Positions 1-8,052 of a stretch of DNA of 64,000 nt are shown one piece after another. Position numbers and translations under genes: made by a program. The notes under the pieces were generated by a model. It was not told the DNA's origin. It saw only the letters and a program-made list of their open reading frames with translations, and searched no databases. This stretch comes from Bradyrhizobium hipponense (GTDB lineage Bacteria > Pseudomonadota > Alphaproteobacteria > Rhizobiales > Xanthobacteraceae), in NCBI RefSeq assembly GCF_008123965.1, contig NZ_VSTH01000099.1:22497-86496 (forward strand), given 5' to 3'. Within the stretch, counting starts at the first letter, position 1. Each line of letters opens with the position of its first letter.

Positions 1-568
1 CGAGACGATACTGATCGAGCCCGTGCGAAGACGCCTCGAAGGCGAGATGCGTGACGCCGTCGCGTGCGATCTCATCCAGTTGCCGGTGTAGCGCGATCGG
101 ATCGGGCGTCGTCAGCGAGCCATAGACCGTGCGCTTCGGCGACACCAGGCCGATGGTGCCGATGCTGGCGGAGACATGCGCGAGCCGCTCCCAGATCTGC
201 CGCGTGAACGCCGCGACCGAGGTCTTGCCGCTGGTGCCGGTCACCGCGGCTATGGTCGCCGGCTGCAAGGGGCAGAAGCTCGCCGCGGCCAGCGCCAGCG
301 CGCGGCGCGGATTGGCGACGCTGATGAACGGCACCTTGCAGGCCGCCGGCGGATGGTCGCCGACAATGGCGACCGCGCCTGCGGCAACGGCCGCATCGAT
401 GAAGCGCGCGCCGTCGGTCTTGCTGCCTGCGAGTGCGAAGAAAACATCGCCGCGCTTGACCGCGCGACTGTCGAGCGCAAGCCCTGTCACATCGAGCGCG
501 GCAGCGGCGGCCTCGATCGCGGCATCATTGCCAAGGACATCTTGGCCAAGGAGATCGCGCAGTTTCAT
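1..568 (-). CDS. murE: UDP-MurNAc-tripeptide synthetase MurE, N-terminal part (cut by window edge)
   Basis: Adds meso-diaminopimelate to UDP-MurNAc-L-Ala-D-Glu in cytoplasmic peptidoglycan precursor synthesis. The visible 189 codons start MKLRDLLGQD at an ATG (566-568). They hold the N-terminal uridine-binding domain (DSRAVKRGDVFFAL), the ATP-binding P-loop VTGTSGKTS typical of Mur ligases, and a downstream TTPDP segment seen in MurE. The C-terminal two thirds lie outside the window. It is the last visible gene of the minus-strand dcw operon, 82 bp after ftsI. Assignment to MurE rather than MurD/F rests on motif order and position after ftsI. Confidence 0.9.
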   Translation of the reverse strand, partial: MKLRDLLGQDVLGNDAAIEAAAAALDVTGLALDSRAVKRGDVFFALAGSKTDGARFIDAAVAAGAVAIVGDHPPAACKVPFISVANPRRALALAAASFCPLQPATIAAVTGTSGKTSVAAFTRQIWERLAHVSASIGTIGLVSPKRTVYGSLTTPDPIALHRQLDEIARDGVTHLAFEASSHGLDQYRL

Positions 569-650
569 GGTCTTCCAGTCGACATGCCGTGCCGGAACGC
601 CGAATCGGCGTAAAATACCGACTCAGCACCGGCGACGGGCTACCCGTTGA

Positions 651-2405
651 TTACTGGGTTGCTCTGGATGCTGCAAGAATAAGGCGCTCGGACGGCGGCA
701 GGTCGAAGCGAGGTTCGACGCCCAGAAGCGGCGCGATCCGTTCGATCACCTTGCCGCCCGTGGGCACCGCATTCCAGCCCGAGGTGATGAAGCCGTGGGT
801 CTCCGGCAGCGCCTGCGGCTCGTCCAGCATCACGAGGATCTGATACTTCGGATCGTCGCAGGGCATGATCGCGGTGAAGGAGTTGAGCACCCGCTTCTTG
901 GCATAGCGGCCGTTGATGACCTTCTCGGACGTGCCGGTCTTGCCGCCGACGTAATAGCCTTTGATGTCGGCGGTCTTGGCGGTGCCGATCTCGGCATTCA
1001 GCCGCATCAGGAACCGCATCTTGTCGCTGGTCTCCTGCTTGATCACGCGCTTGGCCAGCGCCGCCGCTTCCGCTTCGCTGCGCTTCATGAATGTCGGAGG
1101 AATGAGATAGCCGCCGTTCACCAGGGCGTTGATGCCCATCACTGCCTGGAGGGGCGCCACGGACAGGCCCTGACCGAACGCGACGGTAACCGTGTTCAGC
1201 TCACTCCAGCGGCGCGGCACCAGCGGAGCCGCACTCTCGGGCAACTCGGTGCGCAGCCGCGTCAACTGGCCCATCTTGGCGAGGAACGCCTTGTGCGCCT
1301 CGACGCCCTGGCCGAGCGCGATCCGCGCTGCGCCGATATTCGACGAGTAGGTGAACACTTCCTTGGTGTTGATGAACCGACCGAGCGGATGGCTGTCATG
1401 GATGGTGAACTTGCCATAGTGCAGGTTTCCGCGCGCGTCCCACGACGAGTTCAGGTTGATCTTTCCGGAATCGAGCGCCATCGCCAGCGTGAACGCCTTG
1501 AACGTCGATCCCATTTCGTAGACGCCGGTGGTCAGGCGGTTGATGCGATCGGGGTCGTGGGCTTCCTTGGGATTGTTGGGATCGAAATCCGGCAGCGAAA
1601 CCAGCGCAACGATCTCGCCGGTCTTGACGTTGGAGATGATGCCGGACGCCGCCTTGGCGTGGAACTTTTCCTTGGCTTTCGAGAGTTCGTCGCGTAGCGC
1701 GTGCTCGACGCGCAAATCGACCGACAGCTCTATCGGCTTTTGCAGCCGGTCGGTGGCAAAGCCGGCGCGGTGGAGATCAGCGAGGCCTTGATTGTCGAGC
1801 CACTTCTCCATGCCGGCGATGCCCTGGTTATCAATGTTGACCAGACCGATGAGGTGGGCGACCTCGTTGCCGGTCGGATAGACGCGCTTGTTCTCGCGCA
1901 GGAATCCGATGCCGGGAATGCCGAGCTTGTGGATGTCCTGCTGCTGCTTCGGCGTGATCTCGCGCTTGAGCCAGACAAAGCCCTTGCGCGTCTTCAGGCG
2001 CTCGCGCACCTCGGCCTCGTCGAGGTCGGGCACGGTCGCGGTCAGCAGCTCGATCGCCTCGTCCTTGTCGATGATGCGGCGCGGCTCGCCGAACAGGCTC
2101 GACGCCTTGACGTCGGTTGCGAGGATCGCGCCGTTGCGGTCGACGATGTCGGGCCGCGCGGTCGCGACCACCTCCTGCGCCGCGGCGCGCCGTGCACTGT
2201 GGGCGTCGGCGCCGATCGCAAACATCACGAGCCGGCCGCCGATCAGCGCATAGACCCCGGCGAAGGCGAGGATCGCCAGCCCGACACGCGCCCGCGCCTT
2301 GGCGGCACGGTCGACATTGCGCCCGTAGAGCAGGCTGCGGATCAGCCGCTGCCGCCAAGGCTCATTTGATTTCTCGACAGGCTTGGCCGGAGTTGCAGCA
2401 CTCAT
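651..2405 (-). CDS. ftsI: Septal peptidoglycan transpeptidase FtsI (PBP3, class B PBP)
   Basis: Cross-links septal peptidoglycan during division as partner of FtsW. The 584-residue protein has a basic cytoplasmic N-terminus, one membrane anchor at about residues 40-62 (VGLAILAFAGVYALIGG), a PBP dimerisation domain, and a transpeptidase domain. The active-site motifs are visible: MGSTFK (Ser nucleophile), SSN and KTGTS. Length is normal for FtsI. Its ATG overlaps the ftsL stop by 4 bp (ATGA), so translation is probably coupled. It sits in the order rsmH-ftsL-ftsI-murE, the classical dcw arrangement. Confidence 0.96.
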   Translation of the reverse strand: MSAATPAKPVEKSNEPWRQRLIRSLLYGRNVDRAAKARARVGLAILAFAGVYALIGGRLVMFAIGADAHSARRAAAQEVVATARPDIVDRNGAILATDVKASSLFGEPRRIIDKDEAIELLTATVPDLDEAEVRERLKTRKGFVWLKREITPKQQQDIHKLGIPGIGFLRENKRVYPTGNEVAHLIGLVNIDNQGIAGMEKWLDNQGLADLHRAGFATDRLQKPIELSVDLRVEHALRDELSKAKEKFHAKAASGIISNVKTGEIVALVSLPDFDPNNPKEAHDPDRINRLTTGVYEMGSTFKAFTLAMALDSGKINLNSSWDARGNLHYGKFTIHDSHPLGRFINTKEVFTYSSNIGAARIALGQGVEAHKAFLAKMGQLTRLRTELPESAAPLVPRRWSELNTVTVAFGQGLSVAPLQAVMGINALVNGGYLIPPTFMKRSEAEAAALAKRVIKQETSDKMRFLMRLNAEIGTAKTADIKGYYVGGKTGTSEKVINGRYAKKRVLNSFTAIMPCDDPKYQILVMLDEPQALPETHGFITSGWNAVPTGGKVIERIAPLLGVEPRFDLPPSERLILAASRATQ

Positions 2406-2794
2406 TGCTTGTCCTCGGGCTGAGGCACCGAGCCCGTCACCGCATCCGGATCGCTCGCAGCCTCGATGGTGTTGAGCATGGCCCCGATCGGGTCGGGCTC
2501 GCCTGGCCTGAACATCCGCGGCGGACGCTCCGGCAGGTTCTTCAATGAGTCATATTGCGTCGCGTTGATCTGCTTCAGCGGCAGATGCCGCTCGGCAAGG
2601 CCTTGCAGGCGCAGCGGCGCATCGAGCTTGGCCCATTCGGACCGCAGCGACGCGATGGCGTCGCGCTGCTCGCGGATCTCCGCATGCAACCGCAAAACCT
2701 TCTCGGTGCGGGCCGTGGAATCCATCTTGATCCGGTAGACATAGGCGGCCGCGAAGATCAGCGCGCCGATGACGAGGAGGTGGATGATGCGCAT
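2402..2794 (-). CDS. ftsL: Cell division protein FtsL
   Basis: Small bitopic divisome protein that, with FtsB and FtsQ, activates FtsWI. The 130-residue product has a transmembrane segment at its very N-terminus (IIHLLVIGALIFAAAYVY). A coiled-coil stretch rich in Leu, Glu and Arg follows (about residues 30-70), ending in the HLPLKQI region expected for alphaproteobacterial FtsL. A proline-rich tail completes it. Only 3 bp separate it from rsmH and it overlaps ftsI by 4 bp. FtsL sequences diverge strongly, so the call rests on topology, size and position in the operon. Confidence 0.88.
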   Translation of the reverse strand: MRIIHLLVIGALIFAAAYVYRIKMDSTARTEKVLRLHAEIREQRDAIASLRSEWAKLDAPLRLQGLAERHLPLKQINATQYDSLKNLPERPPRMFRPGEPDPIGAMLNTIEAASDPDAVTGSVPQPEDKQ

Positions 2795-2797
2795 GCG

Positions 2798-3787
2798 CTA
2801 GCCACCCCTCATCACGTCGGAGAGTCTTGGCCATGACGACGGCTCGCCGTCGTCATGCGCGGGCGCAGCCGTACGCTCGGCGGCACGAAGTTTAGCGGAA
2901 CGGGCACGCGGATTGCGCGCAACTTCCTCTTCGCCTGCGATCACCGGCCGCCGCGTCAGAAGCTGGAAACTCGGCGCTGTCTGCGCCATTTCCGGCAGAT
3001 GGCGCGAGCCGCCGCCGGTCCTGGATCGCTCGGACAGGAAATTCTTGACGATGCGGTCTTCCAGCGAGTGGAACGAGACCACCACGAGCCGGCCGCCAGG
3101 CCGCAGCACGCGTTCGGCTGCCGCCAGCGCAGTCTGGAGTTCCTCGAGCTCTTCGTTGACGAAGATGCGCAGGGCCTGGAACGTCCGCGTCGCGGGGTGG
3201 ATGTCCCCGGGCTTTGAACGAACCACCCTGGCGACGAGATCGGCGAGCGCGCGCGTGGTCGTGAAGGGCGTCTCTTGTCGGTCCGCCACGATGGCGCGGG
3301 CGACGCGGCGCGAATGCCGCTCCTCGCCGAAGAGATAAATGATGTCGGCGAGATCAGCTTCCGAGGCGCGCGCGACAACGTCGGCCGCGGTCGGCCCCGA
3401 CTGCCCCATCCGCATGTCGAGCGGACCGTCGAGGCGGAACGAGAAGCCGCGACCGGCCTGGTCGAGCTGCATCGAGGAGACGCCGACGTCCATCACGACG
3501 CCGTCGACGGCGTCGACACCTTGCGCCGCGCAGACCTCATCAAGGTTCGAAAAGCGGTCCTCGACCAGCGTCAGCCGGCCCGCGGAGCGCTCGACCAGCT
3601 CGGCACCATCAGCGATCGCGGTGCGGTCGCGATCGATTGCGATCAGACGGGTTCCCGGCACGTCGAGGATGGCGCGGCTGTAGCCGCCGCCGCCGAAGGT
3701 GGCATCGACATAGATGCCGCCCTCGCGCGGTGCGAGATAGTCGATGGCCTCGCGGCCAAGGACGGGGATATGCGGAACCGAGCTCAT
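2798..3787 (-). CDS. rsmH: 16S rRNA (cytosine1402-N4)-methyltransferase RsmH (MraW)
   Basis: SAM-dependent enzyme that methylates C1402 in the 16S rRNA decoding centre. I start it at the ATG at 3785-3787 (MSSVPHIPVLGREAIDYL), giving 329 residues, close to the family norm. The open frame continues upstream, but those residues are low-complexity and unlike the family. Visible motifs are YVDATFGGGGYSRAIL (SAM-binding Gly-rich loop), DGVVMDVGVSSMQLD, and the C-terminal VVSFHSLEDRIVKNF block. It is the first gene of the dcw operon here, with no mraZ before it. Confidence 0.95.
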   Translation of the reverse strand: MSSVPHIPVLGREAIDYLAPREGGIYVDATFGGGGYSRAILDVPGTRLIAIDRDRTAIADGAELVERSAGRLTLVEDRFSNLDEVCAAQGVDAVDGVVMDVGVSSMQLDQAGRGFSFRLDGPLDMRMGQSGPTAADVVARASEADLADIIYLFGEERHSRRVARAIVADRQETPFTTTRALADLVARVVRSKPGDIHPATRTFQALRIFVNEELEELQTALAAAERVLRPGGRLVVVSFHSLEDRIVKNFLSERSRTGGGSRHLPEMAQTAPSFQLLTRRPVIAGEEEVARNPRARSAKLRAAERTAAPAHDDGEPSSWPRLSDVMRGG

Positions 3788-4328
3788 GCGGCACGCCTGC
3801 CGAGCGCCCAAGTGGACGTCCGAACGAACATCCATACCAAATTGGGGGCGGGCAAGCCCATTGCGCCTCGAATTGTTCCGCGTCGCGGCGGTTCCACGAC
3901 CCAACCCCTGTGCAACATGGCTGCCGAACCCGGTCGCCCCGGACAGCAAGCCCGGTGTTCCCAGTGGAATTTGTCGGGCAGCCATGGAATTTCGAGCCAA
4001 AAACGCTTTGGCCGCCTCCGGACGCGGGTCGGCTCTTCACCTCTCAGTAACGGCCCTTAGCGTTAAGAAAGCGTTGATCGTTTCCTTACAAGTGGAAAAG
4101 GTCGCGAGCCGGTGATGCTTCATCCACACACAAGGCGCAAAATGCATCCGTTAACCGCCCCGCGCGATTGCGCCGGCGGGAGGGTAAAGGAATAGTAAAG
4201 TGAGGGCCTTAACGGCCTATGGTTCCCCCGTTCGATTTGAGCTGCCTATGCCGCCCGGTTCGCCCGCGCCACCTGGACCCGACTCGAAGCGTCAACGCGT
4301 TCTCCCGGTTCCCAAGACTGCGGCGATC
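3788..4328. other. Divergent intergenic region before rsmH and the amidase; no mraZ
   Basis: About 540 bases separate the chosen starts of rsmH (minus) and the amidase (plus). No frame on either strand encodes anything like MraZ, which precedes rsmH in many bacteria. The open frames continuing upstream of both genes have low-complexity translations. A GTG at 4200 preceded by AAAGGA could start the amidase earlier. The region probably holds the dcw promoter, but I cannot pin down -35/-10 boxes. Confidence 0.5.
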
Positions 4329-5111
4329 ATGCGGACGTTCGACCCGGATTCCTCAATCGTGTCGGACATCATCCCCTCGCCGAACCACGGCGACCGCAAC
4401 AAGGGACGGCAGCCCGATATGATCGTGCTGCACTATACCGGCATGCCCGACGTCGAGGGCGCATTGGCGCGCCTCTGCTCCGTCGGCACCGAGGTCTCGG
4501 CGCACTATGTCGTGCTCGAGGACGGTCGCATCGTGCAATGCGTGCAGGAGGCCAAGCGCGCCTGGCACGCCGGCATGTCGTCCTGGGCCGGCGAGGACGA
4601 CATCAACTCGTGCTCGATCGGCATCGAGATCGTCAATCGCGGCCATGACTGGGGCTATCCGGAATTTCCGCTGCGCCAGATCGCGGCCGTGATCGCGCTG
4701 TGCCGCGGCATCATGCTCCGCCGCAAGGTTCCGGCGCACCGGGTGCTCGGCCATTCCGATGTCGCGCCGGCGCGCAAGAAGGACCCCGGCGAAAAATTTC
4801 CGTGGCATTCGCTGGCAAATTCTGGCGTCGGCCATTGGGTCACGCCCGCACCTGTCGTGCGCGGCGAGAGCCTCATGCTCGGCACCATCAGCGACGAGGT
4901 GCTGAGCCTGCAGCAGGCGCTCGCCAGATACGGCTACGGCGTGCCGCTGACCGGCAAATACGACGCTGCGACGATGGAAGTCGTCACCGCCTTCCAGCGC
5001 CATTTCCGCCCGGCGCGCCTCGATGGCGTCGCGGATCATTCGACGCTGTCGACATTGCAAGCGCTGCTGGCGAGCCTACCGGCGGAAGGGACGGCGGTGG
5101 CGGCGAAGTGA
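4329..5111 (+). CDS. N-acetylmuramoyl-L-alanine amidase, AmpD/AmiD family with peptidoglycan-binding domain
   Basis: Zinc amidase that cleaves the amide bond between MurNAc and the stem peptide. Residues about 15-160 are an amidase_2 domain: MIVLHYTGM carries the first Zn His, HAGMSSW follows, IGIEIVNRG is the central strand, and VLGHSDVAPARKKDPG carries the second His and the catalytic region. The C-terminus (about 185-250) is a PG_binding_1-like repeat (LQQALARYGYGVPLTGKYD). The ATG at 4329 begins just before conserved sequence; an upstream GTG at 4200 or ATG at 4248 is possible. There is no clear signal peptide, so it may work in cytoplasmic recycling. Confidence 0.88.
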   Translation: MRTFDPDSSIVSDIIPSPNHGDRNKGRQPDMIVLHYTGMPDVEGALARLCSVGTEVSAHYVVLEDGRIVQCVQEAKRAWHAGMSSWAGEDDINSCSIGIEIVNRGHDWGYPEFPLRQIAAVIALCRGIMLRRKVPAHRVLGHSDVAPARKKDPGEKFPWHSLANSGVGHWVTPAPVVRGESLMLGTISDEVLSLQQALARYGYGVPLTGKYDAATMEVVTAFQRHFRPARLDGVADHSTLSTLQALLASLPAEGTAVAAK

Positions 5112-5129
5112 CGATGCTAGCCACATGCT

Positions 5130-5216
5130 CGTCATTGCGAGGAGCTCTTGCGACGAAGCAATCCAGACCGTCTCAGCGGAGGCAGACTGGATTGCTTCGC
5201 TGCGCTCGCAATGACG
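5130..5216. repeat. Intergenic palindromic repeat, family A (CGTCATTGCGAG ends)
   Basis: Imperfect inverted repeat whose arms start CGTCATTGCGAG and end CTCGCAATGACG, with an inner pair around GAAGCAATCCAG and CTGGATTGCTTC. Related copies lie at 49089-49205 and 52748-52864. It sits between the convergent amidase and sigma-factor genes and could fold as a long hairpin or act as a terminator. It has no credible coding content. Confidence 0.85.
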
Positions 5217-5229
5217 GAGGTTTTGGCGG

Positions 5230-6465
5230 CTAGCCAAGTTCGTTCATCCGCCGCGCATACAATCTCCGCAGCGGCTCCAACTGTGTCGCCTCCGTCGCCG
5301 CAACATACGCAGCGCGCGCCTCGTCCTTCCGTCCAAGCCTCCGTAACAAATCCGCCCGCACCGCGGGCAACATCTCATAGCCTTCGAGCGCGCCGCGCGC
5401 GGCGATTGCGTCGACGAGATCGAGCGCGCGCGCCGGACCGTCGACCATCGACACCGCTGCTGCGTGGTTGAGCTCGATCACCGCAGATGGGTTGATCCGC
5501 AGCAACACCTCATAAAGCCCGGCGATCTGCGGCCAGTCGGTTTGCGCGTAGCTCGGCGCGCGGGCATGCAGTGCGGCAATCGCGGCCTGCACCGCATAAG
5601 GGTGCGGCCGGCCGGGCGCACGAAGCGCGTCGTCCACCAGCAGCAATCCCGCCTCGATCTGCGCGCGATCCCACAGCGTGCGGTCCTGTTCTTCCAGCAG
5701 CACGATGTCGCCGGCCGCGGTCTCGCGCCCGGCGCGCCGCGCGTCATGCAGCAGCATCAGCGCGAGCAGGCCTTTGATCCCGGCGCGACCGGGCATCAGC
5801 CGATCGAGCAAGCGGCCGAGCCGAATGGCTTCGACCGCGAGGTCGGGCCGCATCAGGTCCGTGCCCGAAGTCGCCACATAGCCTTCGGTGAAGACGAGAT
5901 AGATCACGGCGAGCACGCCGTCGAGCCGCGGCGCCAGCGCGTCGCGCTCCGGCACCTCGTAGGGTATGCCGGCGAGCCTGATCTTCTGCTTGGCGCGGAC
6001 GAGCCGCTGCGACATCGCCTCTTCGCTGACCAGAAAGGCGCGGGCGACCTGCGCGGTGGAGAGGCCGCAGACGGTGCGCAACGTCAGCGCGACCTGGACC
6101 TCGGGCGCAAATGCGGGATGGCAGCAGGTGAAGATCAGCCGCAGCATGTCGTCGTCGAGCATTGCCGGCGGCTCGTCGGGCGCGTGCGCATTGAGCTCGA
6201 GCTCATGCACCAGCGCCTGCTGCTTGGCGCGAAAAACAGCCCGGCGGCGGATGCGGTCGATCGCCTTGTTGCGGCCGATATTGACCAGCCAGGCGCGCGG
6301 ATTGTCGGGCACCTCGCACGTAGACCAACGCTCCACCGCGACCGCAAAGGCATCCTGGAGCGCATCCTCGGCGAGATCGAAATCGCCGACGAGGCGGATC
6401 AGCGTGGCCAGCGCCCGCCCCGCCTCGTCGCGAAAAATTCGATCGATGTCGGCCGGAGAGATCAC
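5230..6465 (-). CDS. ECF42-type RNA polymerase sigma factor with C-terminal TPR-like extension
   Basis: Alternative sigma factor of 411 residues, twice the usual ECF length. Region sigma-2 is residues about 10-75 (DFDLAEDALQDAFAVAVERW, then NPRAWLVNIGRNKAIDRIRR). Region sigma-4 is about 115-165 (GLSTAQVARAFLVSEEAMSQ). The remaining 240 residues are a helical TPR/DUF6596-like extension. In the ECF42 group this extension takes the place of an anti-sigma factor, and members are linked to DGPF-domain genes, as here: the upstream DGPF gene overlaps its start by 4 bp. Target promoters cannot be read from the window. Confidence 0.92.
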   Translation of the reverse strand: MISPADIDRIFRDEAGRALATLIRLVGDFDLAEDALQDAFAVAVERWSTCEVPDNPRAWLVNIGRNKAIDRIRRRAVFRAKQQALVHELELNAHAPDEPPAMLDDDMLRLIFTCCHPAFAPEVQVALTLRTVCGLSTAQVARAFLVSEEAMSQRLVRAKQKIRLAGIPYEVPERDALAPRLDGVLAVIYLVFTEGYVATSGTDLMRPDLAVEAIRLGRLLDRLMPGRAGIKGLLALMLLHDARRAGRETAAGDIVLLEEQDRTLWDRAQIEAGLLLVDDALRAPGRPHPYAVQAAIAALHARAPSYAQTDWPQIAGLYEVLLRINPSAVIELNHAAAVSMVDGPARALDLVDAIAARGALEGYEMLPAVRADLLRRLGRKDEARAAYVAATEATQLEPLRRLYARRMNELG

Positions 6466-6812
6466 TTGTAGATCATGACCGGCCTGACCTCGATGGATCC
6501 GTCCCGGGCCCCGGGAATCCGCGCGGCCAGCGCGATGGCGGTGTCGAGATCCTTGGCTTCGACCAGATAATAGCCGCCGAGTTGCTCACGCGTTTCCGCG
6601 AACGGGCCGTCGGTCGTGAGAGTCTTGCCCTCGCGCACGCGCACGGTGGTCGCGGTGGTCGTCGGCTGCAGTCCGTCGCCGGCCTTGAAATGGCCACTCT
6701 GGACAATGGACTGTGTATAGGTGCCGTACTCCGCCGACATCTTCTGGCGGTCCTCCGGGGTCATCTTGCTCAATTCCGCTTCGTTCCGATAGATCAGTAG
6801 CAGATACTGCAT
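6462..6812 (-). CDS. DGPF/YCII-domain protein partnered with the ECF42 sigma factor
   Basis: Small cytosolic protein of 116 residues starting MQYLLLIYRNEAEL. It has the ferredoxin-like YCII fold signature and the diagnostic DGPF motif (TTDGPFAETREQLGGYYLVE, about residues 66-85). DGPF proteins are the usual genomic partners of ECF42 sigma factors; their biochemical function is unsettled. It lies first in a two-gene minus-strand operon and overlaps the sigma factor start (ATGA). An AGGAGT-like ribosome site lies just upstream of the ATG. Confidence 0.9.
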   Translation of the reverse strand: MQYLLLIYRNEAELSKMTPEDRQKMSAEYGTYTQSIVQSGHFKAGDGLQPTTTATTVRVREGKTLTTDGPFAETREQLGGYYLVEAKDLDTAIALAARIPGARDGSIEVRPVMIYK

Positions 6813-6923
6813 CGCTTACTCCTGTTGTTCGGCTGGGTTGCCGACATCCAGTCGAACGGGCCACACGTCAAACGACACCTTCAGGATAAATTATTTGCAA
6901 GCCGCGTGCGCGGCGATCTCCGC

Positions 6924-6952
6924 TTGACGGAACCGTCACAAATGCCCATGCG
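6924..6952 (+). promoter_or_regulatory. Probable promoter of rnpB
   Basis: A TTGACG -35 box (6924-6929) is followed after exactly 17 bp by CATGCG (6947-6952), 6-7 bp before the predicted 5' end of RNase P RNA. The -10 box matches poorly, but spacing and location fit a housekeeping promoter. Confidence 0.4.
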
Positions 6953-6955
6953 TAA

Positions 6956-7388
6956 GCCGTCAGTCGGCCGGACGGCCGCCCTTGCAAGTGCCGAAAGGCC
7001 GCCGGGGAGGAAAGTCCGGGCTCCCTTGACATGCGGTGCCGGATAACGTCCGGCGAGGGTAACCTCAGGGAAAGTGCCACAGAGAACGAACCGCCCTGCT
7101 TCGCCTTCGGGCTTCGCAGGGCAAGGGTGAAAAGGTGCGGTAAGAGCGCACCGCGGCTCCGGCAACGGGGCCGGCATGGTAAACCCCACCGGGAGCAAAA
7201 CCGAATAGGGACGGCTTAAGCGGGCTGTTCGCGCAAGCGATAACGCCGCGGGGCGATGTCAGGCCCGCCGTCCGGGTAGGTTGCTCGAGGCAATGTGCAA
7301 ACATTGCCCCAGAGGAATGGCCGTCACGCATCGCCGGCGCAAGCAGGCGGTGCCCTACAGAACCCGGCTTACAGGCCGGCTGATATCT
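6956..7388 (+). ncRNA. rnpB: RNase P RNA (class A), catalytic subunit of ribonuclease P
   Basis: Catalytic RNA that removes 5' leaders from pre-tRNAs together with RnpA. The 5' P1 strand GUCAGUCGGCC (6959-6969) pairs with GGCCGGCUGAU (7374-7384). The conserved core GGAGGAAAGUCCGGGCUCC lies near 7007-7025. The region near 7065-7080 reads CAGGGAAAGUGCCACAGAGA, as in class A RNase P, and the 3' conserved CCUACAGAACCCGGCUUACAG lies at about 7352-7373. Total length of about 430 nt is normal for alphaproteobacteria. Exact ends are inferred from P1 pairing. Open reading frames across the region are meaningless. Confidence 0.95.
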
Positions 7389-7441
7389 TGCAACGAGGGG
7401 TTCGATGCTGACCGCATCGGACCCCTCACCATTTTCTTCTC

Positions 7442-7544
7442 CGTCATTCCGGGGCGTGCGCAGCACGAACCCGGAATCCATCAGGCCGCAGAGTCGGTGG
7501 ACGAATGGATTCCGGGTTCGCGCTTTGCGCGCCCCGGAATGACG
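7442..7544. repeat. Intergenic inverted repeat, family G (CGTCATTCCGGGGCG ends)
   Basis: Arms CGTCATTCCGGGGCG and CGCCCCGGAATGACG flank a second pair, CGAACCCGGAATCCAT and ATGGATTCCGGGTTCG, so most of the 103 bp can fold into one hairpin. It lies between rnpB and the DUF983 gene. It has the same architecture as the other intergenic repeats in the window but a different sequence; this is the only copy seen here. Confidence 0.85.
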
Positions 7545-7550
7545 CGTCGG

Positions 7551-7973
7551 TTAGTGCCGCGCCGCTTTCGCAAGGACAAGCTGCCCTGCCTCGCGCCGCA
7601 GCTTGCTCGCCTCGAACCCGTGCATGCCGAGCTGCCATTGCAGTCCGACGATGGCGCCCTTGGTCGGCTGCAGCAATGCGAGCGAGGCGAACAGCGTCAC
7701 CGGCAGCCACACCGCCAGTTGCAGCCAGACCGGCGGCGCATAGGCAGTCTCGACCGCGAGGATCGCGGGCACCACGAGATGGCCGACCAGGACCATCACG
7801 AGGTAGGCCGGAAAGTCGTCGGCGCGCTGGTGAGACAGCTCCTCGCCGCAGTGGTCGCAACTATCGGCGACCTTCAGGAAGCGGCCGAACATGTGCCCTT
7901 CCCTGCAGTTCGGACACTTGCCGCGAAAACCGCGCCATATCGCCTGTGCCAGAGAGACTGAACCGGTCGCCAT
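7551..7973 (-). CDS. DUF983 family membrane protein with N-terminal zinc ribbon
   Basis: Unknown function. The 140-residue protein carries a rubredoxin-like pair of CxxC motifs at its N-terminus (GKCPNCREG, then DSCDHCGEEL), as expected for DUF983. Two hydrophobic helices follow (PAYLVMVLVGHLVVPAILAV and WLQLAVWLPVTLFASLALL) and a cytosolic tail. DUF983 genes are often found near cytochrome oxidase genes in alphaproteobacteria, but not here. It is divergent from the MocR-type regulator, and the two share an 80-bp promoter region. Confidence 0.85.
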   Translation of the reverse strand: MATGSVSLAQAIWRGFRGKCPNCREGHMFGRFLKVADSCDHCGEELSHQRADDFPAYLVMVLVGHLVVPAILAVETAYAPPVWLQLAVWLPVTLFASLALLQPTKGAIVGLQWQLGMHGFEASKLRREAGQLVLAKAARH

Positions 7974-7997
7974 GACCCCACCTCTTTCTTTTCAACG

Positions 7998-8028
7998 ATC
8001 CATACAATAATATCTTGCATCCATACAT
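7998..8028. promoter_or_regulatory. Direct repeats ATCCATACA, probable MocR operator
   Basis: Two direct copies of ATCCATACA start at 7998 and 8019, 21 bp apart, which places them on the same DNA face. An inverted copy with one mismatch (TGCATGGAT, 8050-8058) overlaps the regulator start codon. They lie in the divergent region between the DUF983 gene and the MocR-type gene. Family knowledge: MocR/GabR-type regulators often bind direct repeats and autoregulate. The assignment is inference. Confidence 0.5.
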
Positions 8029-8052
8029 TCAAAGAATATGGGCCATATTTGC

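Noticed and set aside
6881..7481. Several short open frames over the RNase P RNA region
   Set aside because: The region is a structured RNA with all conserved class A RNase P segments, so coding frames there are accidental.
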